In this document: positions 47,210 to 59,269 of the stretch, in pieces
How positions within the stretch are numbered: the stretch's first letter is position 1
Layout: each line of letters opens with the position of its first letter
Assembly (NCBI GenBank): GCA_963921425.1
Contig: OY992832.1
Location: forward strand, 28,051,489-28,115,488
From: Dryas octopetala
Taxonomy: Eukaryota; Streptophyta; Magnoliopsida; Rosales; Rosaceae
Direction: 5' to 3'
DNA length: 64,000 nt
The notes under the pieces: model-generated
What the model was told of the DNA's origin: nothing
Databases searched by the model: none
What the model saw: only the letters and a program-made list of their open reading frames with translations
Program-made: the position numbers and the translations under genes

Positions 47210-48540
47210 CCCTTCAAGGCGCCATTGCTCGGATATCAAATCCGGCAGCATAACGGCATCAGGAATGAGATTTTCCGAGCCCGTGTACCTGTTAAGACCA
47301 GACAACCAATTAAATACCAAACAGAAACACAAATGGCCGCTGAACGACCGAAACGGGCAGTAACCACCACACACGATGGCTGGCCAGCCCCAAACAAAAA
47401 ACAAACAAACAACATCAAATTCTCACCAAAAAGAACTAGAAAGGTTCTTAGAACCTCAATTGGGCGAAATTGGGTCAAATGACCACTAACCCGCCGCCAA
47501 AAGTGGTGGTTCCAATGGTGGCAGCGGCGGCAAAATCCTGAAAATACCCAGAATCATCTCTAATTAATCCTAATTGCACAATGAAACCTTCAATTTCACA
47601 AAAACAACTCGTATTCAAGTCCAATTTCAAGGAATTTGAAATAGGCATAAACCCTAAAATCGAATTTCCAATTTCTCAAAATTAGACGTGCCCACCTTAG
47701 GGGAAAGATTACCCATACCTGGAGGATCAATTCTTGTAACTAGGTCGACGGTCAAAAGTCGTCGAAAACGGGGGCGGAAGCCGACGGCTGGCTTGGCTTC
47801 CCTAGCTCATTGCTCCGTTGTGGAGCATCGTCTGGACAAACGGAGACCATGGCTGGACTCACCATGACAAGGGGAACAAAGCCCAGTAGGTCCGGTTTCA
47901 CGTCTTGGTCAAAAAAATCAAAGTGTCGGTGGTGGCTCCGTTTCTATTTTGCATCGTTGCGTCGTCGAAGGGTGGCGAAGAGGTACAAGACTGGGCTAGG
48001 GAGAACGGCGGCGCACATGGGCTGCATGCCAGCGGCCTTAGGTCGCCAAAAAACTAGCCTAGCCTGCTAGTGTCTTGGGAGGGAGAATACACAGAGAGAG
48101 AAAGAGAGAGATCGGGGGAGGGTGGTCGGCGTCGGGGTGCTCGCCAGAGGTCGAGCTTGGCGGTGGCTAGCCGACGATGGTGGCTGGGAGAGGGGTGTGT
48201 GCACGGGGAGGAAGGTTCGAGAGAGTGAGTGAAGTCGGGGAGAGAGAGTGCGTGACACAGGAGAGAGAGAAATGTGGTTCAAAAACTGATTTTTGGGTTT
48301 TAAAACCCCTTTGGTATAAATTACAAAATTGCCCTTTACTTCAAATGCTCGTAACTCTCAAACCGTAATTCCGATTTATGCGTGCTTCGTGTCTACGAAC
48401 TCGTGGACTCGAGACCTATCCAACGTGCCCAAAGTCAAAGATGAAAGCCTACCAATTTTAAAAGTCAACTTTGGGTCAAGCTCAAAATCCTTAAAATAAA
48501 TTCTCAAATATTTAAAATAAATCTTTGAAAAATACGTGGT

Positions 48541-51468
48541 CTCACATGTTAGGCCCGCTAATCTCCACTGCAATCTAAAATTTATATCTGAATTTAAATA
48601 GAGCATAACTAAATAGAATTTTTACAACATCAAATACATAAAAACAAATCAAACAAGAATATTATGCCAACAATGTTGACGGATGAATAATAGGAAAAAC
48701 TGATGCCTCGACATGGTGCGGTCCGACCTCAGCGATCTCTAAAACCTGGGAGGAAACATAAAAAAAAATAAAACGTGAGAATAATCTCTGTGAGTGGACA
48801 AAAATAAACTTTAAAACAAACCCCTTGAAAACCGTTTGTAAAACTGCTCGTTTACTTTAAACTCATTTTCTTTAAAAGTCCCTCAGTTAAAAACCATTTC
48901 TCAAATCCATTTTTAAATCACCTCGAAACTGTAAATCAAACTCTGAAGAACAAATAATACTCTCAAGCTGTAAAACTATTAAAATATCTAAAATAAAAAG
49001 ACAAAGCCTTACTGAAACTGTCATTTAAAATATTTACTGATGCAAATTCATTTCTCAAAATACTCCACAAACTGAAACCTCACACCACACTAGTACCCGG
49101 GAAAAACTGGTTATACGTGCACGCAGATCTTATAATGCTGGTCATACACTGCCGAGTCATCTCTAGGCAAATGCAGAGCAAATATGTAATGCTAGTCATA
49201 CACCGCCAACTAGGCAGGTGCAGAGCAATATATAATGTTGGTCATACACCGTCGACTAATCAAGTGCAGAGCAAACTTATAATGCTGGTCATATACTGCC
49301 GACTAGGCAAGTGCAGAGCAAATGTTGGTCGTACACCGCCAAGTCATCTCTAGGCGAGTGCAGAGCAAATCTATACCTGCTGAGGCGGGTACTAATATGG
49401 CGGTTTGAAACCGCTTTTGGATATCTCAATCAACCACATCTCAAAAATACTCCTCCATATAAAAATTAAAATTATAATTCTCCCAATAAATCCGCTTAAA
49501 TAAAATCATTCTCAAATCATAAAAGCTGCTTGATCAAAATTATTTTCCAATAAATAGAAAGTTTAATCATAAACAACTTAGAACAATGTCCAAAAACCAT
49601 TTTCATAAACCTTTCTTATGAAAATCATGCAGTGCGACCATAATCTCAAAATCTCATTTCCTTAACTCATATCAATACAGTTATTTCATAAATGATTTTT
49701 AAACTCATGCGCACTTCACGAATCAAATTATCTTCATTCATGTAAGCACATTAAAGTAAGCTTATGGAAAATGATTCTTAAATCACGAATCCAAGAAACT
49801 AACTCATGAATTATTATTCCTCAATTAAAACTCAAAAATAACCAAAATAAATTAAAACATAAATTCAATGAAACATTTCCAAAATAAAAGTCCAACTCAC
49901 TGTTTACTCCGAGCTACTCCGAATCCTTTCTGAAAATTAATTCCTACTCACGATTCCTCACTTGTTTTCCACTAGAATAGCCGAGAGATGAAGCTATAAC
50001 GGCCTAGTATAAAAACATGCCTACTTTAATAATTTGGGAAGTTAGATATACGAATTTCGAGTAAAGAGGTAAAATAATCGATATGTCCTCCTAATCGAAC
50101 GAGGTCTAAGTTTTTGTTTTCCCACAACAAATCTCAATCTGAACAACACACTTAAACCAATGTCAAGAATCAGCGTAAACCTCAAGTAACAATCTCAGTT
50201 TTTTTTTTTTTTTCCAAATTAAATAAACCAACACTTCTCAATCTCTCCATAATCAGTATAAGTCATAATACCACATACATAATTAAGAATCCTTAAATCA
50301 TACAAATACTTCTTCAATAATTAATTTGATCATTCTATATAACACTTGCCTAATCATCAATCATTAACCTCGACAATAAACATTTCTTCTATAATTCGGC
50401 AATTATTCTCGGAGCATCTCTAAAATTCCCAATTAATCCCTTAGCCTCAAAATCCTCGTCAATTCATTCTCATGATCCAAATCCTACACTTAGCCTCCTC
50501 TAACATATAACAACAATCACACAAAATAGCCAAATCGCCAACGATACTCTACAATATAACTAGATAAGTTTCACTCACCGTGCAATTTGTGACAAGACTA
50601 AAATGCCCTTCACAGCGCCTTACTCAGATATCAAATCCGGCAACATAACGGCCAGGTACCAAAATGTCAAGAGATCCTAGAATTTGTCTCGGGGAGTTCC
50701 GGGAAGACTAATTGACATCGAAAATCACCCAACCCACCACCACAAGTGGCGGAACGGGCGATGGCAGCGGTGGCACAACCTAGAGGATCGTTTTTGAAAA
50801 CTGGACCTACGACCAAAAGTCACCAGAAAAGGCTGAAATCAGCGGTGGATGCCGACGGCTGCGTTGGACTTCTCGAGCTCATTGCTCCGTCGTGGAGCAT
50901 CATCGGAGCATGGGAATACCATGGCCGAACTCACTGTGGTGAGAGGATCAAGACCCAGTGGGTTCGACGTCGCGTCTTGGCCGGAAAACTGGAGATCACC
51001 CGCGAGAACATCTTTTTTGTCTCGCGTCATTTCTTCGTTGAGGGTGGTCGCTAGAGCAAGGGGAGGCCAGGGGAAGGAAGAGGGAGGGACGGTGATGGCG
51101 GGGAGCCAAAGCCCGACCCCAGCCGCCGCCGGACGCACCCTCACGCGCCGGTGGCATGGGCAGCGTGAGAGAGAGAGAGAGAGAAAAAAAAAAAAAAAGA
51201 CTTTTGGGTATTTAAAACCCCTTTGGTACCAAATTACAAGATTGTCCTTTACTTCAAATGCCCGTAACTCTCAAACCGTAACTCCGATTTATGCGTGCTT
51301 CATGTTTACGTTCTCGTGGACTCGATACCTATCCAACGGGCCCAAAGTCTAAAACGAAAGCACATTAGAAACAAAAGTCAACTTTGGGTCAAGCCCAATT
51401 TAAAACGAAAATTAAAAATTAGCCCAAAACCTTTAAATTTCCAAATAAATTTGGGTCAGGTTGTTACA
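48541..51468 (+). mobile_element. LTR-like repeat unit R2
   Basis: This is a direct-orientation relative of R1, about 2.9 kb, ending in GGTTGTTACA, the inverse of the TGTAAC start of R1, as expected for LTR ends. Its 5' start seems truncated where it meets R1. It preserves the uninterrupted junction (AAAATGCCCTTCACAGCGCC near 50600) where the Sirevirus entered R1. The GC-rich part at 50730-51180 yields chance-length frames on both strands. Confidence 0.6.
49130..49372 (+). repeat. Minisatellite in R2, five units of about 40-54 bases
   Basis: It uses the same unit as the array at 38194-38432, with a different order of long and short units. Confidence 0.88.
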
Positions 51469-52389
51469 ATCTGAGAGTAAGGAGTTGTATTTTTATAACC
51501 TTGGGTTCGATTCCCTAAACTTTCGGAAGGGATTTGTACGGACGAGCTAGTCGAATGTTCGATAGGGAGGCTAGCTTATGAGGTACTAATCAGAGATGGC
51601 TACTCTGACTATGGTACCAAAATTTTGGTTGGTAAGCGTAGTTGTTCATTAATGTGTTCGATCATCAGGTAAATTTCAATTATTGAGTACTCACAAAATG
51701 TTTGTGAAATACTGCATGCTCATACTCAAAGAGTGTGGAAATTCAACTATCATTATTGTTGCTGGTTTTTATGGTGAATCTTTTCTCAATTATTTTTTTT
51801 CTTTGTTTGCCATATATATATATATATGTTTATTTTAACCTACTATTTTCAAACCTAGCCAGGGTCCCCCGAGGGGAAGCTATGAACGTATGTGATGCTT
51901 ACCTCCTACCTGATATATTGCAGCTGTTCCTGGGTTTGACGATCTCGATTGATCAGTTTGGGCATGGCACTCCTAAATCTTGGTTGGCTTCTGCAAGGTC
52001 TCTAGGTCCTTTACCATGTTCTTTTGCTACTACCATTGGAACCTTGCTTTCTTTTATGTTGTTGTCATTTTTTAATTTTTTTTCTTCCCGTTAAAGTTGT
52101 ATTGTATTTCAAATATCTGTAGTGTGGTGGTTGGGGTTTTTTGTAAAATTTCATTTAAGGGCTTTTGTGAACTCGTCACCTTAATGGGTTGGCTTTTTAA
52201 TATAAACTAGTTTGAAGTGTGTTTAATTATATCAAATCTTGTGTGTAATTTAACTCTGATCCAACTCGTATTCTATCAAACAAAGGGCTTAACTCGTTTT
52301 AAGAAATCTTAGGATTATAACGCTCGAGATACGAGTATTATATTCTCCGGAATTCTTAAGACGGGTGCCGGTGTGGCAATCCCAAATTG
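51469..52389. other. Intergenic, repeat-derived, no gene
   Basis: It begins with a GGTTCGATTCC box (51504-51514) in a tRNA- or SINE-like setting. The middle part (51840-52200) has a C-terminal LINE-like texture ending in TTTTTAATATAAAC, but no firm motif. It ends with TGGGATATTACAA, resembling an LTR end. Confidence 0.4.
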
Positions 52390-52890
52390 GGATATTACAA
52401 TAAGTGAGTCACAAAAGGAGGAAGAGGAGAGAAAGATCGAGAAAGAGAAGTAGAGACCAAGATCAGCGTCACACGTGGTGGTTACAGCCCTGCGGGAGAA
52501 GAGAGAAGAGAGAAAGAAAGGTGAGGGCGGCTAGGCTAGTTTGGGTTTTTGAAAAATGTGAGGGTTATTTTTGAAAATTGGTTATTTATACTATCAAACC
52601 CTAGATTGCAAAATTACCAAGATGGCCCTAAACTTTGCACGTCTATAACTTTTGAATTGTAACTTTTATTCAAGCATCCTTTGCATCTACGTGCTCGTAG
52701 ATTCGAGCTCTACAAAACTAGACCAAGATTGGACTTAAAAACAAAATATTTCTTTAATTTGGTCAACAAAAGGTCAAACAGTAAAACAATTTGTAAAACT
52801 TTGAAAAAGTTTTTTTATGAGTATAAATAGAAGAAGACTTTGTGAAAATTCTCATTTCTCAAATAAAATTTGGAAATTTTTTTGGGCATC
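52390..52890 (+). repeat. Diverged LTR-like segment R3
   Basis: The layout follows the last part of R1 and R2: a purine-rich GAGAGAAG stretch, a line like ACCAAGATGGCCCTAAACTTTG, then a CTCGTAGATTCGAG motif. It is strongly diverged. A TATAAATAG box at about 52821 could be an LTR promoter. Confidence 0.45.
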
Positions 52891-53744
52891 ACAAGATGTG
52901 ATAAACATGTTCACTGAACTTGACCGCAGAGAGACCTATATGAAAGTTTTACGACATGTCAATATGAATTCTATAGGTTATAATAGATTCTGATTAGTCC
53001 TTAGACCTGTGACACAATTATTGTCTTATATGTGTCTTAGTGTACTTTGACAGCATAACATGGAGTGGCACCATCTTGGGATGGGTTACAAGTGTTGATT
53101 GGGTACATTGATACACATATAGAGACATGTTAGTGTGCAATAAGGAATCTCTCACCTTTTGTAAAGAAGGAGATGTGTCAAGAGAGAAGGATCACTATTA
53201 GAGTCACATATTAGTGGGATTATATTTGGAGTTTGACATATATTCCATACTCCAAGAATATAATCAGGACATTAGATAAAAGAAGGATCATACAGTATTG
53301 GAATCATAACTGAATAGGTTCTTAGGTTAATTGTATTTGGTTTGGGGGCCATGAACTCTGGCTAAGTGTCAACATGGTTTGTAAAGTAAAAAATGAATTA
53401 CTTAGATTGATTTATTGATTAATTGCGATCTTATTGTCCAATCGAAATGGAACCTAAAGAGTCACACACAAATAAGTGTTGTGGGAGACCAAAAGGAAAT
53501 GATGATACCGAATTACCGATGATCAAAATGTTGATCGCAACTAACGTACATGTTAGTTGATATTGCACAAAGATTGGGAATTGAGCACTTCCCAGTGGGT
53601 TACCCATCATAATATTACTCTAGCATGAGCACACTTTACCGTGGAATACTAATGGAGTTTAACTAACTCTAATGATTTGATTACTAATTGACATGGTTAA
53701 TTAGTAGGTCTATATTTCAAGAGATTAAATTGGGTAATCACTAT
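52891..53744. other. Intergenic, nothing recognised
   Basis: AT-rich DNA without long frames, terminal repeats or known motifs. Confidence 0.5.
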
Positions 53745-54509
53745 TAGGTGTGCAATTTGGGGTGGGTCAACCCTAGCCCACTCGAATCCAACCCGATGTT
53801 TGAACCCGCGTGGGTGGGTTTGAAAAAGTCAAAACCCGCCCAAACCTAACCTCAACCCGAATTTTTTGGGTTAGGCTTGGGTAGAGGTCATGCCCGCCCG
53901 AGCCCAAGCCCAAGCCGAACCCGAACCCGAACCCGAGCCCGAATTCTGAACCCAATTTGTATTAGTATTATGCTATAATCTATATATTAGATTACATTTT
54001 AGTTTACATTAGTAATATAATATTTAGTTTATAAATTGTTATTGAAGATAAACTAGAGATTTAAAAGGAGATCGAAATATGTATTTAATCTTATATATTT
54101 TTGTGTGGAATAAAATGTAAACTATGGTATTTGGTAGATATATGGTTGTCATGTTGTTGTTATTATTTTATCTTCATGTATATAGATGTCTTGAAGGTAT
54201 TTTCTATTTGAACCTAGTCGATATTTGAAGTTTTGAAGTTTAGTGATTGATTAATTGAGGTACTTGTGTTATACGTTTAATAATAATTTTATTTTTTCAC
54301 AAGTTGATAATCAACCCGTTATTTGATTTTGTGGGTTGAGTCCAACCCAAAGAAATTGGGCAACCCGAACCCAACCCGAATTGAGATTGGGTTGTGGTGG
54401 CCGAGTTCACTTATTTGCAACTCGCATAAACCTGAACCTGAAAAATAAAGCATGGGTTGAGCTTGGGTTGACCTTTCAACTCCCCCAACCTGTCGGAGTT
54501 GCACCCTTA
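53745..54509. mobile_element. hAT-like non-autonomous element with AACCCGA-rich ends
   Basis: The left end TAGGTGTGCAA and right end TTGCACCCTTA are inverted matches of the TAGGGTGCAA type used by many hAT elements. Inside each end lie repeated GAACCC/GGGTT motifs (53780-53945, 54316-54490) that can pair. The centre is AT-rich and non-coding. An 8-base target duplication (CACTATTA against CATATTAT) is at best imperfect. Confidence 0.62.
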
Positions 54510-55539
54510 CATATTATTTTCTTAAGTGAGATTAATTAAGGAATTGATTAATCTACTTAGTGGATAAGATTGTAAAATCAAGGCTTAGGTTAGTTAGTCA
54601 ACCAAATGCTAATCATTAATTAATTAATATTATCTTACTAGGTAAGATAAATGATTATTGAGTTAATCATTAGTCCTAATTCAAACACTATGCTTATCGA
54701 TTAAAACATTAATTACATCTAAAAACATATTGACTTTCACGGACATGGGGACAAGTCATGTAATATTAAAGATCTTAGGGAAAATTTGCAAATATTGGTT
54801 TTATTTATTAAAAGATGAATGAACAAGATCTAAAGGTGGGAAAGAGAGGAGATTGATGGCTTAGTTTTAACTAGCAATCCTATATAAGAAATAATATAGC
54901 GTGTTTGAACCCTAGATAAGAAATCAACCCCCTTTGTCACTGGCTTCATCTTCACTACTCTCTCTTTCTTCATAAAAGCTTGAGAGGAAGAAATGGTCTT
55001 GAGAGAATCCAATCCCATATTAAAACTTTGATGCCGAAAATACCTAGAGGGATTTGAGAGCCCCTAGCCAAGCTCTCTCCCCTTTATTCAACATTCCTTC
55101 TCCTACACTTGGTGTGGACTATATATTTAGAAGGGTTGTATTTTCAACCCTTGAGAGCCTTTTTCTTATTGTAAGTTTCATGAAAGAAAAAAAATAATGG
55201 TGTTGATATCTTAAGATGTGGAACGAAGGCATCCCCATGGATGTGTGTATCTTTGGGTTCATCCCAAAGAAGAGTCTTCAAGGGTAAACTCTTAACCTTT
55301 TAGCTATTTCACATGTAAATGAGATATTTAATTTTCGTGATTCATCCAACCTAGATCCATGTTTCAAGTAGGAAAGTTTTGATTTTATTTTCTACCACTC
55401 TTCTGCACTTAAACACGTACCTTGAGCAAAGTTTTCCTTCAGGCACAAGCCCAATGTCGAAATTTTGGGTTTGGGCTAGCTTAGCTCGGCCTATTTTATA
55501 TGATATTGCCTATATGGTATATAAGTTGTTTCCTCTTAT
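54510..55539. other. Intergenic, nothing firm
   Basis: AT-rich DNA; small frames only. A leader-like CT-rich stretch near 54950-55090 has no associated coding frame. Confidence 0.45.
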
Positions 55540-55770
55540 TGTGATGAGTGACATGTCCTTTATTTGCCTATAAATAGTGTGTATACCCATCAATTTTGTA
55601 TAATATGATCACACATATTAAGGTTTCATGTACAAAGACCAAAATAGAGAAATTGCTCTATCTACATTGACGACTCATAAACAAGTTATTCAAGGCTTAG
55701 AACTTAATTTCTCTCAAATTTGCTATCATGAATCGAGGTATGTATTTTCAATTTATTAAAATTTCGGTGA
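55540..55770 (+). promoter_or_regulatory. Promoter-like module, copy 1 (TATA box, leader, ATG, splice-donor-like site)
   Basis: TATAAATAG near 55565 is followed about 160 bases later by ATGAATCGAGGTATGT, a start codon with a donor-like GT after ten bases. A diverged copy with the same order lies at 57295-57530. No downstream coding exon is recognisable. Confidence 0.4.
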
Positions 55771-57294
55771 AAATCTTGAAGTCCTAGATCTTGGATTATG
55801 AATTAAGCGTAATGAATTTATTCAATATTATGTTTAATTACATGTGGTATAGAGCTATAGTTGAGAACCTTCATGATTTTCTCTTTTTTTTTTTTTTTTC
55901 AAGTTTTATTTATTTTAATTAAATCATTTATGTGGCATACAGTTTGGCATTTGTCTGTGAAGTATTTTTATGGGTTTTGATTTGGAATATATATCAATTT
56001 CTTTTATTTGATTTTCCATATATCAATTGATGAATAAAATAGAAAGGGTATAATTGTCTCTATATTGTGTGAAGTTATATATAATGCGTATATATGGGTC
56101 TCCTTTTTAAGAGGATCCTTTTTAACTAGAATCAAAACGGATCGCATTGGCAAGGCTCCCTACAATGTGGTCTAAAGATTTTACCGTCTAATTTTTAGAT
56201 TCTTATTCAAGAATCAACCCTGCAAAAAAATTAGCAAAATCAAAACTTGTTTGACCATTTTATTATCATCATAATTATTTTGTGTTATCGAAAACATTGT
56301 GTTCGTCTATTTATTTGGTCATAATTAGATGACTAAGTAGTTTTCAATTTCGCTGCAATGTGGTCTAATAATGGTTGTTTTGTTTTGGATTCTTTATGTT
56401 TTGGTGTTTCTTAGTGCTTCTCTTATATTTGTATTATATTGTATTGGTTGTTGAAACTTCCATTATCAATTCAATTATAATGTACATACTTGACTGTCTA
56501 ATGGTTCTATTCCATACATATTCCACCAATATGTCTTTAATAAATGCCGAAATGGGTTTAAAGTGACTTGTGTTCCACACTCAAATGTATTTTGAAGATT
56601 TTTCATGCTTGTAGGTAAATTGGGTCATGATATGTTTTGATATTAATGAGTGGAATATGATTTTTGCAGTTTCTCCTGAAAATAAAATTGGGTACTTAAC
56701 TTGTAGCAATTTGGGGTTTGTGTAGACCTTTGCTAAAGCATTCATGTTTTAAAACATGTAATTAATGGATGAATTATGTAGATTCATCAATTGTAAAATA
56801 AGGTAGTAAATGCGATAAAATTTAAAATATGAGCATTGTAAATGATAATGTTCTACCTACTCTTAATGTAATAGGTTATTCTTGTTAATAGTGATGACTA
56901 AATTTAATGTAGATAAATTGTGTTGTAGATGTTTTAATTTTGGAATATGTTTGTACATGTGTCTTATGTGTCTTGTTCATGATTCGCATTGTAGAAAATA
57001 AAACATTTGGGGTTTGCACATGTTTTTCTCTGTCAATAATACATGTTTTTTATTTTAGATCAATTTAACAAATGTATTGAAAAAAAGTTCATAGTTATGT
57101 CACGTAGGTAAATTATCACAAATTCAAAATACAAGTAGTATTTAATTATATGAATGATATTAATTTATAATGAGAATGAATATGTGAACCATTAAAAACA
57201 AGGAAGAGCTTAATCAATGAGTTAGATACAATAAAAAAAGAGTTTGAGGGCCTAGATCCAAATAACCTTTCTATTCTCTATTAACATAATGGGT
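55771..57294. other. Intergenic AT-rich spacer
   Basis: No gene seen. Short elements such as TACAATGTGGTCTAA (56163, with a related form near 56355) recur. Confidence 0.45.
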
Positions 57295-57530
57295 GATAAA
57301 AAAGTTAGGCTTACTAGAAAAGTTGTCTTCTATGCATATAAATAGTTCACATACATATACTGTACAATACAACAGCATTAGGGTAACATGCAAAGAGACT
57401 AAGATAGAGAAACAGCTTCTTCAACGCTGATGGCTTATAAAAAAGTTGTCCTAACTTCGATCTTGATGTCTTTCAAGTCTACTATTATGGATCAAGTATG
57501 CATTTTAAGTTCATTGGATTTTTTATTATG
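57295..57530 (+). promoter_or_regulatory. Promoter-like module, copy 2
   Basis: ATATAAATAG near 57336 is followed by a leader aligned with copy 1 (AGAGACTAAGATAGAGAAAC against AAGACCAAAATAGAGAAATT) and by ATGGATCAAGTATGC, where the ATG and the donor-like GT lie in the same relative place. Confidence 0.4.
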
Positions 57531-58975
57531 AAATTGTTATGTATTTTAAGTTTCTTAAATCTCTCTAAGTTTTTACAATATTCATTCTATACTAGCAAGT
57601 GATTCGCAAATTTGGTCAAGTGGGTATTTGCTTTATTCATTTGTACATGTATCTTAATTATTTGTTGGTTTTTGTTCATTTTAAAAATAAAGCCAAAATT
57701 AAAAATATGATTAACAAATGGGTTCACAGTAGGGGTGTAGTATAAGGAGGGGGGAAAACAAAATTAAAGAGAAAACCAAGAATCATAAACAAACTCTAAT
57801 ATGGTCTCTCACATATTTCCTCCTTTATTCTAAGTGTTTCTATAGATATCTTTCAACCTCACTTTGAACTCAAATTAATGTTTTTGGAGCTTTGTTTGGT
57901 AGATTTTTGTTGTTGAAGTTGTGCACTAGATGAAATGTGAAGTAATGGGGTTGACCATCCATTGAAACATTTTGGAGGATAAAGGTGTTAGTAGTCAAGT
58001 AAGGGTAGAAGATTGAAGAAAATGATTAGAGGGAGGAAAGGTAAAATAGAGAAAGAGGAGAAGTGGGAAATAGAGAGAGTTGAGCAAGAAAAATTGAATT
58101 TTGACAAACATGTTTCTAGATTTAAAAGAAAATCTAACGGCTCTTTCGTCAAGTATCACATTAATGTACATTGATAACATGCCACATTGAGTGATTTTGA
58201 AAGTTCAAGGGCACATTGATGATTATGTAAATAAGTGAATAGTCATTGTTGGTAAAAAGGTAAGTTAAATATACACTAATTGAGGGAGATTTGAGTATGA
58301 ACGTCTTCATTTTTTAAAAAAATTATGAACATTCTTTATAAGGATCTCTCGATAATGTAGTTCAATAATCAGAACCGTCCAATTTTTAGGTTGCTGCTTA
58401 AAGATAATCATGTATAAATCAACCAAATTGGTTATTATTTGGTTATCTTAATTATGCATACAAATACAGTCTGTCCGATAAAAATGTTAATAGTAATCAA
58501 TGACTTAAAATTTTATGATTTGATTAATTTTTTACAGAGATAATCTTTGAAGGATGTCATAAATTATGAATGGCTCTAATCATTGAATTGGAGGCCCAAA
58601 ATATAATTTTTTTTTCTTGAATGGGTTCATCCCGATTTAAAGAGACGCTTTCTCTAAAAAGACAATTTTCAATGTTTTAATACATAATGTACATTAAAAA
58701 TTTGTAATTTTAAGAAATACTAGATGATGTATAAGTTTAGGTGAAGACTTAAACAAAACCCTCAAAGACTCTCATCACTCATCACTCACTCAAAAGCAGT
58801 GGTTACCAAGATTTTATTCACTTTAATCCTACTTCCAAATATGATTTTACAAATGTATAATTGTCGTAAAACATTTCTAGGAAGTCAAGATCTATCCATT
58901 AAAGTATTTAAGAAATGCATATAATTAAAATTGCCTAATAAGTTAAAAAATACATTTTTGCTTTTTTATATATTG
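57531..58975. other. Intergenic, AT-rich, nothing recognised
   Basis: No long frames or terminal repeats were found. Confidence 0.45.
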
Positions 58976-59160
58976 AAATTTGATTTGACCATTTTTTGAT
59001 TTGACCCTTTTTTTATTTGAGAAATTTAATTTGATTGCTTCTTTTTTTGAGAAATTTGATTTGATTACTTTTTTTTTTTGAGAAATTTGATTTGTTTAAT
59101 ATTTTTTTGAGAAATTTGATTAGATTATTTTTTATTTTTTTGCGATATTTGATTTGACCA
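58976..59160 (+). repeat. Degenerate tandem repeat, TTTGAGAAATTTGATTTGA type
   Basis: Four to five units of about 30-37 bases, each with GAGAAATTTGATTTGAT and a run of T. The array lies about 430 bases upstream of the DDT-PHD gene start. Confidence 0.8.
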
Positions 59161-59269
59161 TAAGCGAAAAAAGAAAGAAATCGAATCGAAAAGGAAAAGA
59201 ATGAAATTCCGATGTTTCTCACCAACCCCTTTGTCTCGCTCTGGTTCGAATCACTTCCAATAGTTAGAC

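Larger units (their letters stand above)
37282..48540 (+). mobile_element. LTR-like repeat unit R1, split by the Sirevirus
   Basis: R1 starts with TGTAACG at 37282, the form of an LTR 5' end, and consists of 37282-39057 plus 47210-48540, about 3.1 kb when the insert is removed. It aligns with unit R2 (48541-51468) over long stretches: the AT-rich part with the 40-50 base minisatellite, the CAAATCCGGCA junction segment, a GC-rich part, and a terminal segment with CCGATTTATGCGTGCTTC. I read it as a solo LTR or LTR-only remnant of a large Ty3-type element. No protease or polymerase frame of its own is visible. Confidence 0.6.

Noticed and set aside
47225-48282. GC-rich frames in the second half of R1
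   Set aside because: They have the same position and nature as those in R2; repeat DNA without recognisable protein similarity.
49130-49372. CRISPR-like array of spaced repeats
   Set aside because: Units are contiguous tandem copies with no unique spacers, lie in a plant LTR-like repeat, and have no cas genes nearby.
50746-51352. Several overlapping GC-rich frames of about 100-167 codons
   Set aside because: They occur on both strands of the GC-rich part of unit R2, show no domain, and are explained by low stop frequency in GC-rich DNA.
53773-53955. Gly/Phe-rich frame on the minus strand
   Set aside because: It is the translation of the GAACCC repeat inside the hAT-like element.
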